Source of the DNA: CAWVSB01 sp036960375
Lineage (GTDB): Bacteria; Pseudomonadota; Gammaproteobacteria; Pseudomonadales; CAWVSB01
Assembly: GCA_036960375.1 (NCBI GenBank)
Contig: JBALVY010000011.1
Span: 1 to 64,000, forward strand
Direction: 5' to 3'
DNA: 64,000 nucleotides
The notes beneath the pieces are model-generated. The model saw only the letters and a program-made list of their open reading frames with translations, did not search any database and had not been told where the DNA came from. Numbering within the stretch: position 1 is the stretch's first letter; every line of letters starts with the position of its first letter. The position numbers and the translations under genes were made by a program. Shown here piece by piece: positions 54,692 to 62,523 of the stretch.

Positions 54692-54750
54692 TACCCTAAT
54701 AAAGGGTAATGTACGTGCTCAGCGACAACTGCAGCCGGCTACATGTAGCC
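54692..54750. repeat. Two short inverted repeats ahead of nhaB
   Basis: TACCCT-AATAA-AGGGTA is at 54692-54708, and the perfect palindrome GGCTACATGTAGCC is at 54737-54750. The second, with flanking GCAGCC/GCTCC, resembles the REP-like hairpins scattered in Pseudomonas-type chromosomes. Both lie in the 266-bp gap before nhaB and could also act in its leader. Confidence 0.45.
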
Positions 54751-54782
54751 GCTCCTACTCCTATTAGGAATTTGAATATATC

Positions 54783-56285
54783 ATGGCACAATCTCTATCT
54801 CAGGCTTTCGGACGTAACTTTCTGGGCCAGTCTCCCGACTGGTATAAATATACCATTCTGGCTTTTTTGCTGATCAACCCGATTCTGCTCCTTGCCGCCG
54901 GCCCATTCATTGCTGGTTGGGTATTGATTGGCGAGTTCATCTTTACACTGGCATTCGCGCTCAAATGTTATCCATTGCAACCAGGCGGTTTACTGGCCAT
55001 TGAGGCCATCGCTATTGGCCTGTCTTCACCAGATGCCGTCTACCAAGAAACTTTAAGCAATTTTCCGGTGATTATGCTGCTAATGTTCATGGTTGCCGGC
55101 ATCTACTTCATGAAGGATCTATTACTCTTTGTTTTTACCCGGATCCTGCTGACAGTACGCTCCAAGGTCATGCTTTCACTGTTATTCAGTATTGTCGCTG
55201 CCGTTCTGTCGGCGTTTCTTGACGCGCTGACTGTAACAGCAGTGCTTATCTCCGTCGCAATAGGTTTCTATTCCGTTTACCACAAGGTTGCTTCTGGTAA
55301 AAAGATACACCACGACCATGATTACAGCACCGATGATCACGTGGTGGAATATCACCGTGAGGACCTTGAATCCTTCCGCGCGTTTTTACGCAGCTTGCTA
55401 ATGCACGGTGCAGTCGGTACCGCGCTAGGAGGCGTTTGTACTTTAGTTGGCGAGCCTCAAAATCTGCTCATTGCACAAACTGCCGGCTGGGACTTCTACG
55501 AATTTTTCATCCGCATGGCGCCCGTTAGCATGCCAGTACTGGTTGTCGGTCTTATCACCTGCGCCGTATTGGAGATGACTGGCGTCTTCGGCTACGGCAC
55601 CAAATTATCTCCTAATGTACGCGAAGTACTGGAAGAATTTGATGCCAACGAACGCGCTAACCGTACCGCACGTCACAGTGCAACGCTAATAATACAAGCG
55701 CTTTCAGCCCTACTCCTGGTCATTGCACTGGCAACCCACATGGCAGAAGTGGGACTTATCGGCTTAGCTATTATCGTAATTCAAACGGCCTTTAATGGTA
55801 TTGTCGAGGAGCACCGTATAGGCCACGCGTTCGAGGAAGCACTACCCTTTACGGCCTTGTTGGTGGTTTTCTTTGCCATTGTTGCCGTTATCCATGAGCA
55901 GCATTTGTTTACCCCCATCATCACCGCTGTGCTGGCAATGGACATAGAGATTCAGCCTGTGATGTTCTTTATAGCCAATGGTGTGTTATCGATGATTAGT
56001 GACAACGTGTTTGTCGCCACGGTCTATATCAATGAGATCAAGCAAGCATTGGATAATGGCACCATCACGCGCGGCCATTTTGATCTGCTGACGATCGCCA
56101 TTAACACCGGGACAAACTTGCCCAGCGTCGCTACACCCAATGGCCAGGCTGCATTTCTGTTTCTACTGACGTCTGCGCTGGCGCCACTTGTTCGTCTGTC
56201 CTACGGGCGCATGGTGATCATGGCTCTGCCATATACCATTACCATGAGCATAACGGGTGTACTGGCAGTCATGTATTTGCTATAG
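54783..56285 (+). CDS. nhaB: Na+/H+ antiporter NhaB
   Basis: A 500-residue protein with about 12 transmembrane helices. The opening FGRNFLGQSPDWYKYTI and the later FLDALTVTAVLISVAIGFYSVYHK, GEPQNLLIAQ and SDNVFVATVYINE are NhaB landmarks, and the last carries the conserved acidic residues. It exports sodium in exchange for protons, which fits a marine host. It is a single gene, convergent with dnaQ. Confidence 0.96.
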   Translation: MAQSLSQAFGRNFLGQSPDWYKYTILAFLLINPILLLAAGPFIAGWVLIGEFIFTLAFALKCYPLQPGGLLAIEAIAIGLSSPDAVYQETLSNFPVIMLLMFMVAGIYFMKDLLLFVFTRILLTVRSKVMLSLLFSIVAAVLSAFLDALTVTAVLISVAIGFYSVYHKVASGKKIHHDHDYSTDDHVVEYHREDLESFRAFLRSLLMHGAVGTALGGVCTLVGEPQNLLIAQTAGWDFYEFFIRMAPVSMPVLVVGLITCAVLEMTGVFGYGTKLSPNVREVLEEFDANERANRTARHSATLIIQALSALLLVIALATHMAEVGLIGLAIIVIQTAFNGIVEEHRIGHAFEEALPFTALLVVFFAIVAVIHEQHLFTPIITAVLAMDIEIQPVMFFIANGVLSMISDNVFVATVYINEIKQALDNGTITRGHFDLLTIAINTGTNLPSVATPNGQAAFLFLLTSALAPLVRLSYGRMVIMALPYTITMSITGVLAVMYLL

Positions 56286-56293
56286 CATCTCTA

Positions 56294-56313
56294 AATGACG
56301 CCCTGGCGTCATT
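56294..56313. terminator. Hairpin between convergent nhaB and dnaQ
   Basis: AATGACGCC pairs with GGCGTCATT around a CT centre, giving a nine-base palindromic stem. It lies in the 38-bp gap between the two converging stops. It lacks a T-run, so it would be a weak or rho-assisted terminator. Confidence 0.5.
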
Positions 56314-56323
56314 CAGTATTGAA

Positions 56324-57040
56324 TTATGATTCCTCTGGCCAAAGCGCCTGTTCCGGTTCGCCGCGATGGGCACTTAGCCACTGTTTATGTCTGGCCAACT
56401 CTTCCTCTGTCGCTAATAAAATCGGTGTTTTCTGACGATTTTCTTGCAAACGAATAATATCTGAACCAATAACTCCCCCCGCCCCACCAACTCCCTGATG
56501 GCCGCCAAGTTCAAGATCGGTTTGACCACCGGTCATCAACAGGTATACGTCAGCGAGAATTTCCGCATCGAGCAAAGCGCCGTGTAAATCACGCTGAGAG
56601 TTATCGACGCCTAGCCGGGAGCACAATCTATCCAGATTATTCCGCCCACCGGGGTACATATTACGTGCCATGACCAATGTATCAAGCACACCACACTGCT
56701 TGGCCACACCTTCAAAACCGGCTTCCAGCCTGCGCATTTCGGTATCAAGAAAGCCAATATCAAAAGGCGCATTGTGAATGACTAACTCCGCTCCACGCAC
56801 AAAATTCATAAAATCATCGGCTATAGCAGCAAATAGAGGTTTATCTGCCAGAAAATCATTTGAAATACCGTGAACTTCAAAGGCCCCAGCGTCTATCTCC
56901 ATCTCTGGGTTAATGTACTGATGATAATGTCGGCCCGTTAATTGCCGATTGATGACTTCCACACAACCGATCTCGATAATCCGATGGCCCATTGAGGGCT
57001 CAAGTCCGGTTGTTTCTGTATCCAAAACAATTTGTCTCAT
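56324..57040 (-). CDS. dnaQ: DNA polymerase III epsilon subunit (proofreading exonuclease)
   Basis: A 238-residue DEDDh exonuclease. Exo I is DTETTG at 7-12, Exo II is HNAPFDIGFLD and Exo III contains the catalytic His of DLHGALLDAEILADVY. The C-terminal part would contact the polymerase alpha subunit. It starts two bases after the rnhA stop; in E. coli rnhA and dnaQ are divergent neighbours, whereas here both face the same way and are probably co-transcribed. Confidence 0.96.
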   Translation of the reverse strand: MRQIVLDTETTGLEPSMGHRIIEIGCVEVINRQLTGRHYHQYINPEMEIDAGAFEVHGISNDFLADKPLFAAIADDFMNFVRGAELVIHNAPFDIGFLDTEMRRLEAGFEGVAKQCGVLDTLVMARNMYPGGRNNLDRLCSRLGVDNSQRDLHGALLDAEILADVYLLMTGGQTDLELGGHQGVGGAGGVIGSDIIRLQENRQKTPILLATEEELARHKQWLSAHRGEPEQALWPEES

Positions 57041-57042
57041 GA

Positions 57043-57234
57043 TTACCCCGTCACAGCCAGCAGCTCATCGATGCCCTGGTTTGCAAGCCGATCTGCGGCT
57101 TCATTGCCAGGATCACCAGAATGCCCCTTAACCCAGCGCCAATTTATATCACCAAAAGAAAACAGCGCACCCCAACCACCAGGGCCGGGATTACCACGAC
57201 AGGCGCCGTCGGTATAGATAATAATTCCCTTCAT
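57043..57234 (-). pseudogene. rnhA: rnhA remnant: RNase HI with large in-frame internal deletion
   Basis: A 63-residue frame that joins the N-terminal and C-terminal ends of RNase HI. Residues 1-28 read IIIYTDGACRGNPGPGGWGA (first catalytic Asp in YTDG). The frame then jumps, after SFGD, directly to INWRWVKGHSGDPGNEAADRLA (H of KGHSG and final Asp). Compared with the about 150-residue E. coli enzyme, about 90 central residues are missing. These include the second and third acidic residues (Glu48 and Asp70) and the basic handle. Reading frame, RBS (AGGAG) and codon use are intact. It could be a real deletion or an assembly error; it should not be an active RNase H. Confidence 0.85.
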
Positions 57235-57241
57235 ATAACTC

Positions 57242-57997
57242 CTAATGCACCCGGTTAGACACCGGCATAGTGGGCTGGGCAACACCCAGACCTTGAAAAC
57301 CTCGACTCCAGCCCTGCCATCGTGACCGAACAGGTGTCAGGGGGTTAACCTCTTTAGTGGCCTCAATCATATAAACCCCGCCAAAGGGCATGGAAATACG
57401 TTGTGCATACTGGCCAAAGCGGTGGGATTTTTGCAGAAATCGGCTGCTGTTAACAGGGAAATGATGAAAACCGTAATTAAGGCTATGGGGCTTTAGCTCA
57501 AGCAGCGATAACCAGTCCTGCAATTTTCTATTGCTGAGGTATTGTCGATGCCAAAACTTATTGCCTGCCAGGCGGGAGGCCAGACAACGTAGCGAAAACA
57601 GACTCCAGGGATTAAGCACGAAAATAAACATTTTGCCATTGGGTACCAGAATTCTACGGGCCTCCCGCAGCACCTGATGAGGATTATCAGAAAATTCCAG
57701 TACATGATGCAAGATCACCACATCGATTGAATCTTGCTCCAGCGGCAAGGCTTCGTAGTGGGCCACCGCGCCATGGCTGCCAGCCAATTGTGACGGCGCC
57801 AACGAAAAGCAATGACCGATACGGCTACAGCCATATAAGGACACATCGCCAAAGCTCAGCTGCAACAAGCGATAACCAAAACAGGCCTGTAGTCGATCAT
57901 TGAGCAATTTTTGTTCACTTTCTACCAGAGTCTGGCCTAGATCCGTTTCTAACCAGTGCTGCATCGAAAACGAACGGTTAAACGCGCCTAATTCCAT
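57242..57997 (-). CDS. yafS: SAM-dependent methyltransferase-like protein (YafS)
   Basis: A 251-residue protein of class I methyltransferase fold, in the same place as E. coli yafS between gloB and rnhA. The post-motif region EALPLEQDSIDVVILHHVLEFSDNPHQVLREARRIL, named as a landmark, is a standard methyltransferase signature. The glycine-rich SAM motif is degenerate (LLQLSFGDVSLYG), so SAM binding may be weak or altered. AAGGAG lies six bases ahead of the ATG. It is divergent from gloB. Confidence 0.82.
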   Translation of the reverse strand: MELGAFNRSFSMQHWLETDLGQTLVESEQKLLNDRLQACFGYRLLQLSFGDVSLYGCSRIGHCFSLAPSQLAGSHGAVAHYEALPLEQDSIDVVILHHVLEFSDNPHQVLREARRILVPNGKMFIFVLNPWSLFSLRCLASRLAGNKFWHRQYLSNRKLQDWLSLLELKPHSLNYGFHHFPVNSSRFLQKSHRFGQYAQRISMPFGGVYMIEATKEVNPLTPVRSRWQGWSRGFQGLGVAQPTMPVSNRVH

Positions 57998-58084
57998 GCC
58001 TTGCTCCTTGATCCTTTCCTATTGACGACAATACTCGCTAAAATAAGCCTACACATACGATGAAGCAAGTTATATGGAGCACCA

Positions 58085-58861
58085 ATGCTTACTGTAGAAC
58101 CCATTTCGGCGTTTTCCGACAACTATATCTGGTTAATACGCCGTGACAACAAGGCATGGGTAGTTGATCCAGGAGATGCGAGCCCTGTAATCGACCGCCT
58201 CGAGCAGCTTTCTATCGATCTTGAAGGCATCCTTATTACCCACCATCATTTTGACCACACCGGTGGCATTGATGGTTTACGCAGGCAGTACCCACAGCTT
58301 CAGCTCATTACTCCGCCGTCCGAAAATATACCGCAGGAGGCACTTCATGTACGCGCTGGAGATGAAATACAGGTATTAGGAACGAACTTCAGCGTTCTCG
58401 CCATTCCGGGCCATACGCTGGATCATATTGCCTACTTCGCAGCCAGAGATAACAGCGAGCCTTTGTTGTTTTGCGGAGATACGCTGTTTGCCGGTGGTTG
58501 CGGTCGCGTATTTGAAGGCACAAACCCCATGATGCATCAGTCTTTGCAATTACTCGCCCAATTACCGCCTGCAACGCAGGTTTTCTGCGCTCATGAATAC
58601 ACCATGGCAAACCTGAATTTTGCCCTCGCGGTTGAACCTGACAACCAAAAACTTAAACAGCGTATAGAGAGGGATGGCCTCAGTCGTGAGGAAAATCGTC
58701 CTACTGTGCCGTCCAGTCTGGCACTTGAGCTAGAAACCAATCCATTTTTACGCTGCGAAGAACCACAAATCATTAGCGCAATGCACGCAAGATCAACATT
58801 GGTTGATACCAGCGCGGCGGCTGTTTTTGGCGCAATTCGGCAATGGAAAAACGATTTCTGA
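58085..58861 (+). CDS. gloB: Hydroxyacylglutathione hydrolase (glyoxalase II)
   Basis: A 258-residue metallo-beta-lactamase-fold enzyme. The metal motif THHHFDH gives H53, H55, D57 and H58. GHTLDHIAYF adds another His, and the C-terminal glyoxalase II segment contains FCAHEYTMANLNFA. It hydrolyses S-lactoylglutathione to lactate and glutathione in methylglyoxal detoxification. It is divergent from yafS. Confidence 0.96.
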   Translation: MLTVEPISAFSDNYIWLIRRDNKAWVVDPGDASPVIDRLEQLSIDLEGILITHHHFDHTGGIDGLRRQYPQLQLITPPSENIPQEALHVRAGDEIQVLGTNFSVLAIPGHTLDHIAYFAARDNSEPLLFCGDTLFAGGCGRVFEGTNPMMHQSLQLLAQLPPATQVFCAHEYTMANLNFALAVEPDNQKLKQRIERDGLSREENRPTVPSSLALELETNPFLRCEEPQIISAMHARSTLVDTSAAAVFGAIRQWKNDF

Positions 58862-58952
58862 GTTCTTTGGCAGCAGCGTATTTGCTTGACAAAACCTTAT
58901 AAAAACATAGACTTGGCACTAATAATTTAGAAACTAAATTGGGGTTATATCA

Positions 58953-60377
58953 TTGACTGAACTATTTAAGTCCAGCAGTCGCTTATGGCTAGTCATGGCA
59001 CTTGTCTATATGGCGGGCTGTGCCAGCCAATCTCAAGTCGCCGTTTCGACCCAAACCAGTACTACCCCTACAATCAGCCCTGTTGAGCAGACACTGGCAC
59101 CGACTGCTGAGCCTCAGGTTGAACTCACAGTGGCTGAACCAGAGATTGTGGACTTTTTCTGCTCCCCTGATGACAACATTGCCTGGCTGGATACTCCCTA
59201 TGTCGATGTCTGGGATCGTGTTCGCGACGGACTGGTATTGGACTACAGCCAGCAAAATAAACGTATAGACCAGCAGTTTAACTGGTATAAAAAACACCCT
59301 GAATATGTCTCACGTGTATCCAACCGCGCCAGCCTCTATCTTCATCACATTGTCGACGAACTGGATGAAAATCAGGTTCCAATGGAATTGGCCTTGTTAC
59401 CCATTGTAGAAAGCGCCTACGACCCATTCGCCTATTCGCAGGGCTTTGCTGCCGGCATGTGGCAATTTATACCCGGTACGGGAAAAATGTATGGCCTAAA
59501 ACAAAACTGGTGGTATGACGGACGACGCGACGTAAAGGCATCAACCAGCGCGGCGATAAAGTATCTTTCAGAAATGGCCAGGCATTACGATGGCGATTGG
59601 GCTTTGGCATTGGCTTCATATAATACCGGCATGGGCCGGGTCGATAGAGCCATCCGAAAAAATCGCGCGGCGGGTAAACCAACCGATTTCTTTTCTCTCG
59701 ATTTACCAAGAGAAACACGCGCCTATGTTCCCAAGCTACTGGCCCTTGCCAAATTACTGGCAGACGCCGACGAATATCAGGTGACCTTTAATGCCATCCC
59801 TAACGAGCCCTACTTTACGGCGATAGATACCGGCAAACAGATAGATTTAAAAGAAGTTGCCAAAATAACCGGTATCGATATGGCACACTTGCGCAGCCTA
59901 AACCCCGGTTTTAACCGCAGTCTAAGCGACCCTCGCGGCCCTCACACTCTTTTATTACCCAGCGCTACCCCGGACCAGATTATTGCCCAACTCGATAATA
60001 TGGTGGTCAACGGAGGGGTGAATCAAAGTTATTACACCGTTAAAAGCGGCGACACGCTGTGGCAAATCGCCAGAAACAATGACATCTCCGTTAAAGAGCT
60101 GGCGGGCTGGAATGCGCTCAATCCGTCGCGGTCATTGAAAATTGGGCAAAGACTTGCCATAGGCAGTCAAGCGGTTGAAGACCTCCCCAGCAACGGAGAG
60201 ACAATGCGCAAAGTGAATTATTCGGTTCGCCGGGGTGATTCACTATCGAGAATCGCATCAAAATTTAAGGTTTCTATAGGCGATATAAAGCGTTGGAACA
60301 CTATCAAGGTCAGCGACTATCTACAGCCAGGGCAAATATTGGCCTTACATGTCGATGTAACTCGCACCAGTCTATAA
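58953..60377 (+). CDS. mltD: Membrane-bound lytic murein transglycosylase D
   Basis: A 474-residue lipoprotein. The lipobox is YMAGC with C23. An SLT-type lysozyme domain at about 120-250 has the catalytic Glu in LPIVESAYDP (E153), then GMWQFIPGTGKMYGL and ALASYNTGMGRV. Two LysM repeats follow at about 365-405 and 420-465 (YTVKSGDTLWQIA, YSVRRGDSLSRIA). It cleaves peptidoglycan to 1,6-anhydro products. Translation appears to start at TTG (58953) with GGGG eight bases upstream, since later ATGs would truncate the signal peptide. It reads toward the yej genes 66 bp away. Confidence 0.95.
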   Translation: MTELFKSSSRLWLVMALVYMAGCASQSQVAVSTQTSTTPTISPVEQTLAPTAEPQVELTVAEPEIVDFFCSPDDNIAWLDTPYVDVWDRVRDGLVLDYSQQNKRIDQQFNWYKKHPEYVSRVSNRASLYLHHIVDELDENQVPMELALLPIVESAYDPFAYSQGFAAGMWQFIPGTGKMYGLKQNWWYDGRRDVKASTSAAIKYLSEMARHYDGDWALALASYNTGMGRVDRAIRKNRAAGKPTDFFSLDLPRETRAYVPKLLALAKLLADADEYQVTFNAIPNEPYFTAIDTGKQIDLKEVAKITGIDMAHLRSLNPGFNRSLSDPRGPHTLLLPSATPDQIIAQLDNMVVNGGVNQSYYTVKSGDTLWQIARNNDISVKELAGWNALNPSRSLKIGQRLAIGSQAVEDLPSNGETMRKVNYSVRRGDSLSRIASKFKVSIGDIKRWNTIKVSDYLQPGQILALHVDVTRTSL

Positions 60378-60442
60378 ATAAGCAATAAACGTCACTGAAT
60401 TTTAGTTATCCAAACCGCATTCGGAGTGTTCACTACCCCGCC

Positions 60443-61474
60443 ATGACTGCATATTTTATTCGCAGACTGTTACTGGTCATTCCAACCTTTATCGGTATAA
60501 CACTGCTGGTGTTTACACTGACCCGATTTGTGCCCGGCGGCCCGATAGAAAGAATTATTTCTGAATCCATGTTTGCCGGCGGAGAGATAAACACCAGCTC
60601 CAGCCAGGCAGCAGGGTCCGGTACTTTATCTCAGAGCCAATTACAGGAACTGGAACGTTATTACGGTTTTGATAAACCCGTGTTAACCAGTTATCTTATT
60701 TGGCTAAAAAAGGTGGTCTCGCTGGATCTTGGTTCGTCCACTCGCTACAACGAACCGGTATGGGACATTATCGCCGAGCGTTTTCCCATTTCTATATTTT
60801 ATGGCCTTAGTACACTTATTCTTACCTACATTGTCTGTATCCCGCTTGGGCTAATTAAAGCTATTCGCCATCGATCAACCATGGATAACATCACTTCGGC
60901 AATCGTCTTTGTCGGTTATGCTGTACCGGGTTACGTGCTCGGTATCGCGTTAATTACCGGCTTTGCTTCTGAATTAGAATGGTTCCCCTTAGGCGGCTTC
61001 GTCAGTGATGATTTTGAATACCTTAATACCTGGGGCCAGATAAAAGACATCGGTTATCATGCCGTTCTTCCATTACTAGCCTATATGGCCGGCAGCTTTG
61101 CGGTAACAACTTTTCTGGTGAAAAACTCGGTGATGGATAATCTGGCTGCCGACTACGTAAGAACCGCAATTGCCAAAGGCTTGTCATTTCGTGTTGCTGT
61201 GTTCAGACATGCCTTACGTAATAGTCTAATTCCTGTAGCCACATCCTTTGGCAACAATATTTCCTTTATTTTAACCGGCTCTTTCCTGATAGAAACAATT
61301 TTCAATATTGACGGTTTTGGCTTGCTAGGTTACGAATCACTGGTTGAGAGAGACTACCCCGTGGTCATGGGTATCCTGGTATTATCTTCAATCTTATTTC
61401 TGATAGGCAATATACTGTCAGATATATGTGTCGCCCTGGTTGACCCTCGTGTTCGTTTTGGCGAGGCTCACTGA
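60443..61474 (+). CDS. yejB: Microcin C/oligopeptide ABC transporter permease YejB
   Basis: A 343-residue inner-membrane permease of the binding-protein-dependent transport family. It begins with a DppB-like helix (YFIRRLLLVIPTFIGITLLVF). The EAA loop that contacts the ATPase is ADYVRTAIAKGLSFRVAVFRHALRN, named as a landmark. Length and pattern match YejB rather than DppB. It is the first of a B-E-A order; E. coli has A-B-E-F. Confidence 0.93.
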   Translation: MTAYFIRRLLLVIPTFIGITLLVFTLTRFVPGGPIERIISESMFAGGEINTSSSQAAGSGTLSQSQLQELERYYGFDKPVLTSYLIWLKKVVSLDLGSSTRYNEPVWDIIAERFPISIFYGLSTLILTYIVCIPLGLIKAIRHRSTMDNITSAIVFVGYAVPGYVLGIALITGFASELEWFPLGGFVSDDFEYLNTWGQIKDIGYHAVLPLLAYMAGSFAVTTFLVKNSVMDNLAADYVRTAIAKGLSFRVAVFRHALRNSLIPVATSFGNNISFILTGSFLIETIFNIDGFGLLGYESLVERDYPVVMGILVLSSILFLIGNILSDICVALVDPRVRFGEAH

Positions 61475-62523
61475 TGAGTCTCTTCAAGCTCAGCCCCATA
61501 GCCGCCAAACAGTGGCAGCGCTTTAAATCGATAAAACGTGGCTATTATTCCGCCGTTATTTTCATCGCCCTACTTGTGCTGAGCCTGGGCGCTGAGTTGC
61601 TGGTGAGCAATCGCGCCATCTTAGTCAAATATGAGGGAAATTATTATTTCCCCACTTACGGCGGCATTATTCCCGGCCGTAGTTTCGGGCTCGACTACGA
61701 TTACGAAACCAACTATCGCGACTTAAAGAATCAGATTGGGGAAAACCAGGACAACTGGGTGCTCTTACCCCCTGTACCCTATAGCCCGCTGGAGAATGAT
61801 TTCCAAAGTCTGGAATATCCTCCCTACGGCCCATCGATGGAAAACAGCCATTATCTTGGCACGGATACAACCGGACGCGACGTATTGGCCCGCCTGATCT
61901 ACGGTTTTCGAATTGCCATTGGATTTTCGTTGATGCTGTTATTTTTTAATTACATCATTGGTATCAGCCTGGGTTCAATGATGGGTTATTTTGGCGGTTG
62001 GTTCGATCTGTTTTTTCAGCGTTTGATTGAAATATGGAGCAATGTGCCTTTTCTCTATGTCGTCATGATCATCGCATCAATCATCACCCCGGGATTTTGG
62101 ACACTGGCATTAATAATGATTGTTTTTGGCTGGATGTCGATGACCTGGTATATGCGAACCGTCACCTATCAGGAAAAAGCAAAAGACTACGTCATGGCGG
62201 CACGCGCCTGCGGTGCCTCCCACAGCCGCATCATGTTCCGCCATATCTTACCCAATACCGTATCGCTGATAGTGACCTTCCTGCCATTCTCTATCACTTC
62301 AGGCATTACCTCACTCACCGCGTTGGACTATCTGGGTTTTGGCCTGCCGCCACCAACCCCGAGCTGGGGCGAAATGCTCAGTCAGGGCATCCAAAATCTT
62401 GACGCACCGTGGATAGTCGCTTCAGTTGTTGGCTCAATGACTGTGGTTTTAGTGATGGTGACTTATATTGGCGAAGCAGTACGAGAAGCCTATGACCCCA
62501 GGAAATTCAGTACCTATGAATAA
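61474..62523 (+). CDS. yejE: Microcin C/oligopeptide ABC transporter permease YejE
   Basis: A 349-residue permease that starts one base inside the yejB stop (TGATG). The N-terminal SPIAAKQWQRFKSIKRGYYSA, then LLVLSLGAELLVSNRAILV, and the large periplasmic loop with YGGIIPGRSFG are YejE landmarks. The EAA loop reads AKDYVMAARACGASHSRIMFRHILPN. It pairs with YejB to form the channel. Confidence 0.94.
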   Translation: MSLFKLSPIAAKQWQRFKSIKRGYYSAVIFIALLVLSLGAELLVSNRAILVKYEGNYYFPTYGGIIPGRSFGLDYDYETNYRDLKNQIGENQDNWVLLPPVPYSPLENDFQSLEYPPYGPSMENSHYLGTDTTGRDVLARLIYGFRIAIGFSLMLLFFNYIIGISLGSMMGYFGGWFDLFFQRLIEIWSNVPFLYVVMIIASIITPGFWTLALIMIVFGWMSMTWYMRTVTYQEKAKDYVMAARACGASHSRIMFRHILPNTVSLIVTFLPFSITSGITSLTALDYLGFGLPPPTPSWGEMLSQGIQNLDAPWIVASVVGSMTVVLVMVTYIGEAVREAYDPRKFSTYE

